64,000 bases of DNA from NCBI GenBank assembly GCA_000716465.1, contig JNWL01000009.1:87653-151652 (forward strand). The letters are read 5' to 3'. Position 1 is the stretch's first letter. Each line of letters opens with the position of its first letter. The translations under genes were made by a program, and so were the position numbers. Below are positions 7,855 to 15,186 of this stretch, piece after piece. Below the pieces are notes generated by a model that did not search any database, was not told the DNA's origin, and saw only the letters and a list, made by a program, of their open reading frames with translations. This DNA is from Streptomyces bikiniensis (lineage in GTDB: Bacteria; Actinomycetota; Actinomycetes; Streptomycetales; Streptomycetaceae).

Positions 7855-9549
7855 TCAGACGCCGCCCGTGCGTTCCGGATCGTCCAGCGGGGTGTCCACC
7901 CGCAGCCAGCGGTAGCCGTACGGTGCCAGCTCGACGCCGACACGGCCGCCGGCCGCCGCCTCGACCACGTCCCCGGTGAACATGTCGGTGAGCCGGCGGC
8001 CGCCCTCCAGGCCCGGCACGGTCGTGGCCGCGGCGACCCGCCGGTCCGAGAAGTTGTGCAGCGCCAGCACCGCCCCCTCCGGAAGCGAACTGAAGTGGGC
8101 CAGGACGCCGGGGTCGTCCGCGTCGAGCACATCGGTCCGGCCCCAGGCGAGTTCGGGGGCCTCGCGGTACCGCTCGACCAGCGACCGCACGCGGCTGAGG
8201 AGCGAATCCGGGTCGCCCGCCTGGTCGCGCACGTTCACCCGCTCCGGCCCGTACGCGCCCTCGGTCATCGGATTGGGGAAGTCGCCGCCCGGCGCGGTGG
8301 AGAACCCGGCGCCCTCGTCCGCCGTCCACTGCATGGGGGTGCGGACGGCCTGCCGGCCCTCGGCGGCCAGGTTCTCGCCCATCCCGATCTCCTCGCCGTA
8401 GAAGAGCACGGGCGTGCCGGGCAGGGTGAACAGCAGACTGTAGGCCAGCTCCACGCGGCGCCGGTCGCCGCCGACCATCGGGGGCAGCCTGCGGCGCAGC
8501 CCCCGGCCGTACAGGCGCATGTCCTCGTCCGGGCCGAAGGCCGCGAACACCTCGGCGCGCTCGCCGTCGTCCAGCTTGTCGAGCGTCAGCTCGTCGTGGT
8601 TGCGGACGAAGGTCGCCCAGTGCCCGTCGCGCGGGGCCTCCGGACGCTCGCGCAGGGCCGCCGCCAGCGGCCCGGCCTCCCCGCGGGCGAAGGACAGGTA
8701 CATCTTCTGCATGCCGATGAAGTCGAAGCACATGTCGAGTTCCTCGCACCGGCCGGCCTCCGGATCGCCGAAGAACCTCATGGTGTCGGGATAGGGCAGG
8801 TTGACCTCGCCGAGCAGGACCGCCTCGCCGTTGCGGCGCCCGAGGAAGGACCGCAGATCGGCCAGGTAGTCGTGCGGATCGGGCAACTGTCCCGCGTCCT
8901 CCTGGCCGTCGGTCTCCAGGAGGAAGGGGACAGCGTCGACGCGGAAGCCGGAGAGCCCGAGCTGCGTCCAGAAGCCCATGATGCGGGCTATCTCGTCCCG
9001 TACCGCGGGATTGGCCACGTTGAGGTCGGGCTGCTGCCGGTAGAAGCGGTGCAGGTAGTACTGCCCGGTCTCCTCGTCGTACTCCCACGGGCTCTGCTCG
9101 GCGTCGGGGAAGACGACGCCCTTCGGCCCGTCCTCGGGCGGCTCGTCGCACCAGACGTACCAGTCGCGGCGGGCGGACGTACGGCTGGAGCGGGACTCCC
9201 GGAACCACGGGTGCCGGTCGGAGGTGTGGTTCACCACCAGGTCGGCGATGACACGGATGCCCCGGTCGCGGGCGGTCCGCACGAACTCGGTGAAGTCCCC
9301 GAGGGTGCCGAGGCGCGGGTCGACGCCGTAGAAATCGGTGATGTCGTAGCCGTCGTCCCTTTCCGCGGTCGGATAGAACGGCATCAGCCACACGCAGGTG
9401 ACGCCGAGCCGGACGAGGTGGTCGATCCGCTGGATCAGGCCCGCGAAGTCCCCGATCCCGTCCCCGTCGCCGTCCTGGTACGTCTCGACGTCCAGGCAGT
9501 ACACGACCGCGTTCTTCCACCACAGGTCGGAGGTCCGGGTCAGCCTCAT
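7855..9549 (-). CDS. GH13 enzyme, trehalose synthase-like
   Basis: 564 residues. A complete alpha-amylase family (GH13) protein. Catalytic motifs are present: VIADLVVNHTSD, GFRVDAVPF (nucleophile Asp near 203), LLGEVNL (acid/base Glu near 245) and FVRNHDEL (transition-state Asp near 318). The start WWKNAVVYCLDVETYQDGDGDGIGDF is like trehalose synthase (maltose to trehalose isomerase) and related actinobacterial enzymes; the end is a small beta domain. The ATG at 9549 overlaps the stop of the upstream LLM oxidoreductase by ATGA, so the two are translated together. It could also be a glucosyl-hydrolase or transferase of the same subfamily. Confidence 0.85.
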   Translation of the reverse strand: MRLTRTSDLWWKNAVVYCLDVETYQDGDGDGIGDFAGLIQRIDHLVRLGVTCVWLMPFYPTAERDDGYDITDFYGVDPRLGTLGDFTEFVRTARDRGIRVIADLVVNHTSDRHPWFRESRSSRTSARRDWYVWCDEPPEDGPKGVVFPDAEQSPWEYDEETGQYYLHRFYRQQPDLNVANPAVRDEIARIMGFWTQLGLSGFRVDAVPFLLETDGQEDAGQLPDPHDYLADLRSFLGRRNGEAVLLGEVNLPYPDTMRFFGDPEAGRCEELDMCFDFIGMQKMYLSFARGEAGPLAAALRERPEAPRDGHWATFVRNHDELTLDKLDDGERAEVFAAFGPDEDMRLYGRGLRRRLPPMVGGDRRRVELAYSLLFTLPGTPVLFYGEEIGMGENLAAEGRQAVRTPMQWTADEGAGFSTAPGGDFPNPMTEGAYGPERVNVRDQAGDPDSLLSRVRSLVERYREAPELAWGRTDVLDADDPGVLAHFSSLPEGAVLALHNFSDRRVAAATTVPGLEGGRRLTDMFTGDVVEAAAGGRVGVELAPYGYRWLRVDTPLDDPERTGGV

Positions 9550-10544
9550 CGGACGTCCTCCGCGCGCACGGGCCCCGCCGGAGCCGCGTCGAGCCGGGGC
9601 AGCACCTTCTCCCCGAACGCGTCGACGAACGCGCTCTGCTCAGGGCCGACGTGGTGCAGCATGACCGTGTCGAAGCCGAGATCGGCGTACTCCTGGAGCC
9701 AGGCCGCGTGCTGCCCCAGGTCGGCCGAGACGTTGACCGCCTCCGCGACCCGCTCCGGCGTCACGTGCTCACTTGCCTGGTCGAACAGCTCGGCCGTGTC
9801 CAGGTCCCAACTCACCGGCGGACCGTGCACGTTGGTGCGCCACTGGTCGTGCGCGACGGCGAGCGCGGTGTCCGGGTCCGGGTCCCAGCTCAGATGGACC
9901 TGGAGGTGCAGCCGGCCCGCGCCCCCGGCGGAGCGGTAGGCGTCCACGATCCGGCGCAGCCGCTCGTGCGGGGCGTTGACGGTGATGAGCCCGTCGGCCC
10001 AGTCGGCGCACCAGGCCGCGGTGGCCTCGCTGCACGCCGCGCCGATCAGCGGCGGCACCGTCTCCGGGAGCGTCCAGAGGCGGGCGCGGTCCACGGTCAC
10101 CAGACCGTCGTGGCTCACCTCCTCGCCGCGCAGCAGCGCCCGGATGACGTCGACGCACTCGCGCAGCCGCGCGTTGCGCACGTCCTTGCGCGGCCAGCGG
10201 TCGCCGGTGATGTGCTCGTTGGACGCCTCGCCGCTGCCCAGGGCCGCCCAGAAGCGGCCCGGGTACATGGCGGCGAGGGTGCCGACGGCCTGGGCGACGA
10301 TCGCGGGGTGGTAGCGCTGCCCGGGCGCGTTGACGACGCCGAAGGGGATGCGGTCGGTGGCCTGGAGGGCGGAGCCGAGCCAGGACCACGCGAAGCCGGA
10401 CTCGCCCTGCCGGACGCTCCAGGGCGAGAAGTGGTCCGAGCACATGGCGGCGCCGAAGCCGGCCTCCTCCGCGCGGACGGCCGCGGCCAGGAGGTCCGCG
10501 GGCGGCACCTGCTCGTGCGAGGCGTGGAATCCGTAGACGGTCAT
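9546..10544 (-). CDS. LLM-class flavin oxidoreductase, TIGR03885-like
   Basis: 332 residues. Bacterial luciferase-like monooxygenase fold: starts MTVYGFHASHEQVPP, then AEEAGFGAAMCSDHFSPW, and has the typical RFWAALGSGEASNEHITGD segment. It matches the subgroup described as probable non-F420 flavin oxidoreductases (TIGR03885), which tends to sit beside trehalose-synthase-like GH13 genes, as here. The overlap with the GH13 start (ATGA) argues for a shared role. Substrate unknown. Two Cys (in AMCSDHF and IGAACSEAT) could be functional but this is not established. Confidence 0.8.
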   Translation of the reverse strand: MTVYGFHASHEQVPPADLLAAAVRAEEAGFGAAMCSDHFSPWSVRQGESGFAWSWLGSALQATDRIPFGVVNAPGQRYHPAIVAQAVGTLAAMYPGRFWAALGSGEASNEHITGDRWPRKDVRNARLRECVDVIRALLRGEEVSHDGLVTVDRARLWTLPETVPPLIGAACSEATAAWCADWADGLITVNAPHERLRRIVDAYRSAGGAGRLHLQVHLSWDPDPDTALAVAHDQWRTNVHGPPVSWDLDTAELFDQASEHVTPERVAEAVNVSADLGQHAAWLQEYADLGFDTVMLHHVGPEQSAFVDAFGEKVLPRLDAAPAGPVRAEDVR

Positions 10545-10604
10545 GGGCCGCGTGTACCCCGGGGTGCGGGGAACAGACGGCGCGTTCCGCGAGGTGACGG
10601 CACC

Positions 10605-12305
10605 TCACCCGACCCGCCGGTGCACCCTCGCCTCCCAGGGCGCGAGGACCGTGCGTCCGTCCTCCGCCGGAAGGGACGGCCCGTTGCCCAGGACGAGTTC
10701 GGCACCCTCCCACCCACCGGGAAGGTCCACCGCCACGGTGTCGCCCGTGAAGTTGCCGACGACGAGCAGCGTGGTCCCCTCGTGGTGACGGGTGAAGGCG
10801 TACACGCGCTCGTCGTCGGGCAGCAGCATGGTGAAGTCGCCGTGCACGACCGCCGGTTCGGCGTGGCGCAGGGCGATGAGCCGCCGGTAGTGGTGGAAGA
10901 CGGAGCCGGGGTCCGCACGGGCCGCGGCGGCGTTGACCTCGGTGTGGTCCGGGTTGACCGGGAGCCAGGGGGTGCCCGTGGTGAAGCCGGCCCCCGGGGA
11001 GGCGTCCCACTGCATGGGCGTACGGGCGTTGTCCCGTCCCATGGCGCGCAGCCCGGGCAGGACGTCCTCGGGCGCCGCCCCCGCGCGCAGCGCCTGTGCG
11101 TAGTGGTTGAGGGACTCGATGTCCCGGAAGTCCTCGATGGTGCGCAGGGGAGCGTTGGCCATCCCCAGTTCCTCCCCCTGGTAGACGTAGGGGGTGCCGC
11201 GGTGCAGGTGCAGCACCGTGGCCAGCATGGTCGCGGACCGCGTCCGGTGCCGGGGGCCGTCGTCGCCGAACCGGGAGACCACGCGGGGCTGGTCGTGGTT
11301 GTTCCAGTACAGGCTGTTCCAGCCGACGTCCGCGAGGCCGGCCTGCCAGCGGCCCAGGGACGCCTTCAGGTCGGTCAGCCGCAGCGGCCGCGGATCGAAC
11401 TTGTGGGCGCCGTGGTCGAGTCCGACGTGCTCGAACTGGAACACCATGTCGAGCTCGGCCCGGTCAGGGTCGGTGAACAGCCGGGCCTGCTCGACGGTCA
11501 CGCCGGGCATCTCCCCGACGGTCAGCAGCCGGCCGGGGTGGCGGGCCATGACCTCCTGGTGCATCTCCCGGAGGTAGTCGTGGATGCGCGGACCGCAGAC
11601 GTAGGAGGGCGACCCGTCGCCGTACGGGCCGTCACCGCGCAGTTCCCCGTCGGGCAGCGCCGGGTCCTTGGAGACGAGATTGATCACGTCCATCCGGAAG
11701 CCGTCCACGCCCCGATCCAGCCACCACCGCATCATCGCGTACACGGCCTCGCGCACCTCGGGGTTCTCCCAGTTGAGGTCGGGCTGCTTCGGCGAGAACA
11801 GGTGCAGGTAGTACGCGTCGCTCGCGGGGTCGCGCGTCCAGGCCGGGCCGGAGAAGAACGAACCCCAGTTGTTGGGCTCCCGGCCGTCGCGCGGCGACCG
11901 CCACCAGTACCAGTCCCGCTTGGGGCTCCCGGGGTCCCGCGACTCCCGGAACCAGGGATGCTCGTCGGAGGTGTGGTTGACGACCAGGTCCATGATCAGC
12001 TTCATGCCGCGCCCGTGCACCGCCGCGAGCAGGCGGTCGAAGGCCGCGAGATCCCCGAAGACGGGATCGATGCCCTGGTAATCGCTGATGTCGTAGCCGT
12101 TGTCGTCCTGCGGCGACGGATAGACGGGCGAGAGCCACAGCACGTCCACGCCGAGCTCCGCGAGATGGTCCAGGCGGCCGGTGATGCCGTCCAGGTCACC
12201 GATGCCGTCGCCGTCGGAGTCGGCGAAGCTGCGGGGATAGATCTGGTAGACGACCGCGGACCTCCACCACGCGTCGTCCTTCCTTGTCACGGTGCCGGGC
12301 GTCAT
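10605..12305 (-). CDS. Alpha-glucosidase (GH13, oligo-1,6-glucosidase type)
   Basis: 566 residues. Start chosen at ATG 12305, preceded by GGAGGAGAC. The opening WWRSAVVYQIYPRSFADSDG is the hallmark of alpha-glucosidases of GH13. Catalytic elements: DLVVNHTSDEHPWF, DGFRMDVINL (nucleophile near 203), TVGEMPG (acid/base Glu near 262), NNHDQPR (Asp near 338). It would release glucose from maltose or short malto/isomalto-oligosaccharides in the cytoplasm; no signal peptide is visible. No sugar ABC transporter is adjacent, unlike many aglEFG-A operons. It is followed on the same strand by the LLM oxidoreductase after 60 bases. Confidence 0.87.
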   Translation of the reverse strand: MTPGTVTRKDDAWWRSAVVYQIYPRSFADSDGDGIGDLDGITGRLDHLAELGVDVLWLSPVYPSPQDDNGYDISDYQGIDPVFGDLAAFDRLLAAVHGRGMKLIMDLVVNHTSDEHPWFRESRDPGSPKRDWYWWRSPRDGREPNNWGSFFSGPAWTRDPASDAYYLHLFSPKQPDLNWENPEVREAVYAMMRWWLDRGVDGFRMDVINLVSKDPALPDGELRGDGPYGDGSPSYVCGPRIHDYLREMHQEVMARHPGRLLTVGEMPGVTVEQARLFTDPDRAELDMVFQFEHVGLDHGAHKFDPRPLRLTDLKASLGRWQAGLADVGWNSLYWNNHDQPRVVSRFGDDGPRHRTRSATMLATVLHLHRGTPYVYQGEELGMANAPLRTIEDFRDIESLNHYAQALRAGAAPEDVLPGLRAMGRDNARTPMQWDASPGAGFTTGTPWLPVNPDHTEVNAAAARADPGSVFHHYRRLIALRHAEPAVVHGDFTMLLPDDERVYAFTRHHEGTTLLVVGNFTGDTVAVDLPGGWEGAELVLGNGPSLPAEDGRTVLAPWEARVHRRVG

Positions 12306-12436
12306 CGGCGGTCTCCTCCGGGCGTCGGTGCTACGGGTACGGGCCACGGGTTTCCCTTTCCCCGGTACGGCGGCCGAACCGCTCGTGGGCCGGGGCCGGG
12401 GCCGTGCACGAGCACAGAACCGGTTGCCGTCCTCCG

Positions 12437-12649
12437 TCACGGCCCGAGCACGTACGACGTCGGCGTGGCGGAGGGTGAGGCCGAGGGTGAGGGTGAGGGC
12501 GAGACCGAGGGTGAGGGTGAGACCGAGGGTGAGGGTGTGGCCGAGGGTGAGGGTGTGGCCGAGGGGGGAGAGGACGGCCGCCGCACCTCCCCGTCACGCG
12601 CTCCGGACGACCACGTACGACCCCTGCGCTCCGCATGTCCCGTGATCAC
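12437..12649 (-). CDS. Ser/Pro-repeat small ORF, coupled to membrane protein gene (doubtful)
   Basis: 70 residues from a GTG that overlaps the stop of the upstream membrane protein gene (GTGA). The second half is a low-complexity SATPSPS/SVSPSPS run produced by the hexamer DNA repeat below. Such Ser-Pro tails occur in secreted actinobacterial proteins, but there is no signal peptide here, and the opposite strand is also open. It may be a frameshifted tail of the upstream membrane protein or just a repeat tract. Confidence 0.3.
   Translation of the reverse strand: MITGHAERRGRTWSSGARDGEVRRPSSPPSATPSPSATPSPSVSPSPSVSPSPSPSASPSATPTSYVLGP
12471..12567. repeat. GAGGGT/GTGAGG hexamer-like minisatellite
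   Basis: About 97 bases made of GAGGGT units with longer repeats ending in GGCCGAGGGTGAGGGTG and GACCGAGGGTGAGGGTG (18-base higher-order unit). It lies upstream of the alpha-glucosidase gene and within the doubtful Ser/Pro ORF. Length is likely to vary between strains by slippage. Confidence 0.8.
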
Positions 12650-13119
12650 CTCGCGGAGGCCTTCCGCTCCGGGGTCGACGCGGAGGGCACCGCGTTGGCG
12701 AGAAGGACACAGACGCCCGCGGCTGCCGCGAGCCCCAGCGCTCCCGGCCCCACGAAGGCGGGCACGTCGTCGGTCGTGTCACTCCCACCGCCCTGCCGCA
12801 GACAGACGTACCGCGGCGGCAGGTACTCGACCCGATGGCCTACGACGTCCGCCGCCCGGGGCGCGTCCGCCGTACGGCAGGGCTGGACGGGAAAGGCGTC
12901 GGCGCCACTGTCCTCGGTGACGAGCACCGCCAGGCCGAGGTTCAGCAGCCCCCACCCGTACACGGCCGCGGCGGCCGCGCCCGTCAGCGCGGCCGCGCAC
13001 TTCAACCGGGTCTGCCGGTCGGCCCGGCGCACCCCGACCTGCCCGAGACGACCGAAACCGTATCCGGCGAGCCCGAAGCACACGAGAGCCAGGACGACGA
13101 GGAGCACAAGTATCACCAT
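12646..13119 (-). CDS. Membrane protein with three predicted TM segments
   Basis: 157 residues, ATG 13119. Segments: MVILVLLVVLALVCFGLAG at the N-terminus, AALTGAAAAAVYGWGLLNLGL near residue 50, and LGLAAAAGVCVLLANAV near 130. Between the last two is an extracytoplasmic loop with two Cys (PCRTADAP and RYVCLRQGG) that could form a disulfide. The family is not recognised. Its stop overlaps the doubtful Ser/Pro ORF. Confidence 0.65.
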   Translation of the reverse strand: MVILVLLVVLALVCFGLAGYGFGRLGQVGVRRADRQTRLKCAAALTGAAAAAVYGWGLLNLGLAVLVTEDSGADAFPVQPCRTADAPRAADVVGHRVEYLPPRYVCLRQGGGSDTTDDVPAFVGPGALGLAAAAGVCVLLANAVPSASTPERKASAR

Positions 13120-13206
13120 GAGGTGATCCCATCAGCAGGCGCCCCCCAAAGCCACACCGAAGCCCGCGATCCCGTTTTCAGGCCGCCGAGGCGCAGACCG
13201 GGGTTC

Positions 13207-13401
13207 TCACCGGGTGGCGCTCCGCCCCCCTCGCTCCCTCTGCTTCCACGCCTCGACGATGGCGATCGGGATGCGCCCGCGTTCGGGCAGGTCGTACCCG
13301 TTGGCGTTGGCCCAGTCTCTGATGACGCGTGTACGGACGGGCGCCTCGAAAGCCGTGACCGGTGCACTGCCTCGGAGAGGCGAAGAAGGGTCTGTGCTCA
13401 A
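13207..13401 (-). CDS. Small Lsr2 C-terminal domain protein
   Basis: 64 residues if the TTG at 13401 is the start (CGGAGATC 6-13 bases upstream); longer in-frame extensions lack coding character. The part VRTRVIRDWANANGYDLPERGRIP matches the C-terminal DNA-binding domain of Lsr2 (IR-WA-NG--V--RGRIP), the actinobacterial AT-rich DNA silencer. The N-terminal dimerisation domain of Lsr2 is missing. It could be a truncated paralogue, a competitor for Lsr2 sites, or a domain-only DNA-binding protein. Two strong hairpins lie just upstream. Confidence 0.6.
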   Translation of the reverse strand: MSTDPSSPLRGSAPVTAFEAPVRTRVIRDWANANGYDLPERGRIPIAIVEAWKQRERGGRSATR

Positions 13402-13434
13402 GGAGATCTCCGGGTGGCAGGGGGAACGTTCATG

Positions 13435-13461
13435 CCCCTCGCCGGCAACACCGGCGAGGGG
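13435..13461. terminator. Hairpin, 11-bp perfect stem
   Basis: CCCCTCGCCGG, loop CAACA, CCGGCGAGGGG. Lies between the stop of the 178-residue hypothetical gene and the Lsr2-like gene on the minus strand, so it probably ends the former transcript. No T-run, as usual in Streptomyces. Confidence 0.6.
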
Positions 13462-13482
13462 GACCCAGGGGATGCCTTTCGG

Positions 13483-13503
13483 GCCGGGCGGTGACCGCCC
13501 GGC
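13483..13503. terminator. Hairpin, 9-bp perfect stem
   Basis: GCCGGGCGG, loop TGA, CCGCCCGGC. Second hairpin in tandem with the one at 13435-13461, 20 bases after the stop of the minus-strand gene at 13522. Confidence 0.5.
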
Positions 13504-13521
13504 ACCCCACCCCACGCCCCG

Positions 13522-14058
13522 TCAGTTGCCGGGGAAGGAGAAGTAGAGCGCCTCGCTGTAGAAGGACGCGAAGTGGCTCTGCCAGTCGTTTCGGACCGCG
13601 GCCAGCCAGTGGTCGTTCCGGCCGGCGATCGCCGCCTCCGCCCGGGCGACGGCGTCGGGGATGTCCGCGGACACCAGACGCCGCACGCTCTCCACCGGAT
13701 CGTCGTCCGTCATCGAGACGATCTCCCCGGTCTCCAGGACGAAGTGCTTCGCCTGCTGCTTCTCCAGGTGCGCCGTGGTCCTGGCGACGCACTCGGCGAA
13801 CTCGGCATCGCCCTCCAGGCCCTTGCCGACCGCACCCAGGAGGTCCAGGAGCAGGGCCGCCCCGCCGGCGTAGTCCGCGGCGATGCCGATCGGAGGGTTC
13901 CAGATCATGGACGGGACGATCGTCGTCCCGCGTCCCACCATGAGCTTGTGCGCGAGCGGAATGTCCCAGTTGTGCTCGGATATGCAACGGATCCCCTGGG
14001 GGATCTCCGTCTCGTTCGGCATCGAGTCAGCGGAATAGAGATATGAACGGTTCGCCAT
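13522..14058 (-). CDS. Conserved hypothetical protein (MANRSYLYS family)
   Basis: 178 residues from ATG 14058; codon use is clean to the stop. The N-terminus MANRSYLYSADS is a phrase I associate with a Streptomyces hypothetical family of about this length. No signal peptide, TM helix or catalytic motif is evident; it looks like a soluble alpha-rich protein with a conserved ISEHNWDIPLAHKLMVG segment and a C-terminal FYSEALYFSFPGN. Function unknown. Confidence 0.7.
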   Translation of the reverse strand: MANRSYLYSADSMPNETEIPQGIRCISEHNWDIPLAHKLMVGRGTTIVPSMIWNPPIGIAADYAGGAALLLDLLGAVGKGLEGDAEFAECVARTTAHLEKQQAKHFVLETGEIVSMTDDDPVESVRRLVSADIPDAVARAEAAIAGRNDHWLAAVRNDWQSHFASFYSEALYFSFPGN

Positions 14059-14180
14059 GACGGCGACGTTAACACCGGGGACCGACAACGCCGGTGCCAA
14101 CGGATCGGGCCCGGTCGCCCCGCCCCGCACCACCCGCTTCCGCGCCCCCGACCTGCCGCTCCGTCACGGAGAAGTCAGAA

Positions 14181-14234
14181 CAACCGGACAGCCGGACAGC
14201 CGGACAGCCGGACAGCCGGACAGCCGGACAACCG
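14181..14234. repeat. CAGCCGGA 8-bp tandem repeat
   Basis: Units: CAACCGGA, then five exact CAGCCGGA, then CAACCG. It sits directly after the stop codon of the XRE regulator gene, in the space between the two minus-strand genes. No start or promoter is apparent in it. Confidence 0.85.
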
Positions 14235-15083
14235 TTACCGTGGAACCTCGTTCCATCGAGACAGGACCCGCAAGGCGTCGGCGGAACCCGGACCGTTCGG
14301 GGTGTAGACCTCAAGGCGGTGGTCAGGGCTGTCGGGCTGCAGCCAGACCTGGTAGTCGACGCTCAGCGCGCCCACGGTCGTGTGCCGCATGCGCATGGTC
14401 CCCGTAGTGCAGTCCGCCACGTCCCGGTTCGCCCACAGCGCCGAGAAGTCGTCGCTGCGCATGGTGAGTTCGCCGATCAGCTCCGCCAGGCGCGCGTCGG
14501 TGGGGTAGCGGCCGGCGGTCAGCCGGAGGTACGCCACGTGGGCGCGGGCGAGCGCGTGCCAGTTGCCGTACAGATCACGCGTCACCGGGTCGAGGAAGAA
14601 CATCCGGGGGATCGACGGACGGCGCTCCGGATCGTCCGGTGTCTCGAAGGCGATGTGCTCGGCGTGCAGGGCGTGCCCGCTGCGGTTCCACGCGAGCACG
14701 TCCCCGCGACGCCCCAGGACGATCGCCGGCGTCGCCTCGCCCAGGGAGTCCAGAAGTGCGAGGACGCGCTTGTGGGGCTCCTCCGCCGGAGGCTCGGCGA
14801 GCCGCGGCGTCGACGAGTGCCTGGCGAGGTTGTGCAAGTGCGCGGTCTCGTCCGCGTCGAGCCGCAGCACCCTGGCGAGCGCGTCGAGCACCTGTCCCGA
14901 AGCCGTCTCCGCCTGCCCCTGCTCCAGCCGCGTGTAGTAGCCGGCACTCACTCCGGCGAGCTGGGCGAGTTCCTCCCGCCGCAGCCCGGGGACACGACGC
15001 CCGTTCCCGTGGGCGCGCAGCCCGACCTCGTCCGGCGTGACCCGGTCACGCCGGCTCTTCAAGAACGCTCCGAGGCTCTCCAC
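14235..15083 (-). CDS. XRE/MmyB-type transcriptional regulator
   Basis: 282 residues from GTG 15083. The N-terminal HTH is visible as VPGLRREELAQLAGVSAGYYTRLEQG (residues about 30-55), and the rest matches the MmyB-like ligand-binding domain (LDALARVLRLDADETAHLHNLA, LGRRGDVLAWN, MRSDDFSALWANRDV). MmyB proteins bind a fatty-acid-like ligand in a PAS-like fold. Divergent to the MFS transporter; the repeated site at 15117-15139 lies between them, so it probably represses or activates that pump. Confidence 0.88.
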   Translation of the reverse strand: MESLGAFLKSRRDRVTPDEVGLRAHGNGRRVPGLRREELAQLAGVSAGYYTRLEQGQAETASGQVLDALARVLRLDADETAHLHNLARHSSTPRLAEPPAEEPHKRVLALLDSLGEATPAIVLGRRGDVLAWNRSGHALHAEHIAFETPDDPERRPSIPRMFFLDPVTRDLYGNWHALARAHVAYLRLTAGRYPTDARLAELIGELTMRSDDFSALWANRDVADCTTGTMRMRHTTVGALSVDYQVWLQPDSPDHRLEVYTPNGPGSADALRVLSRWNEVPR

Positions 15084-15116
15084 GACCGCAAGCGTAAGCC
15101 GATCGCCTCCGCCGCC

Positions 15117-15139
15117 GGGTATACCTGCCGGGTGTACCC
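15117..15139. promoter_or_regulatory. Direct-repeat operator candidate between regulator and MFS pump
   Basis: GGGTATACC and GGGTGTACCC, each nearly palindromic, repeat with 13-base spacing (GCCGGGTRTACC twice). It is the only strong repeat in the 103-base divergent region. Confidence 0.55.
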
Positions 15140-15186
15140 ACGGCAGGGGACTGGCTGCCGGCCGGCCGACGACCGACGGTCGAGGC

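Noticed and set aside
9651..12920. 1089-codon plus-strand frame
   Set aside because: It lies opposite two GH13 genes and the LLM gene, whose catalytic motifs are certain; composition is that of a shadow.
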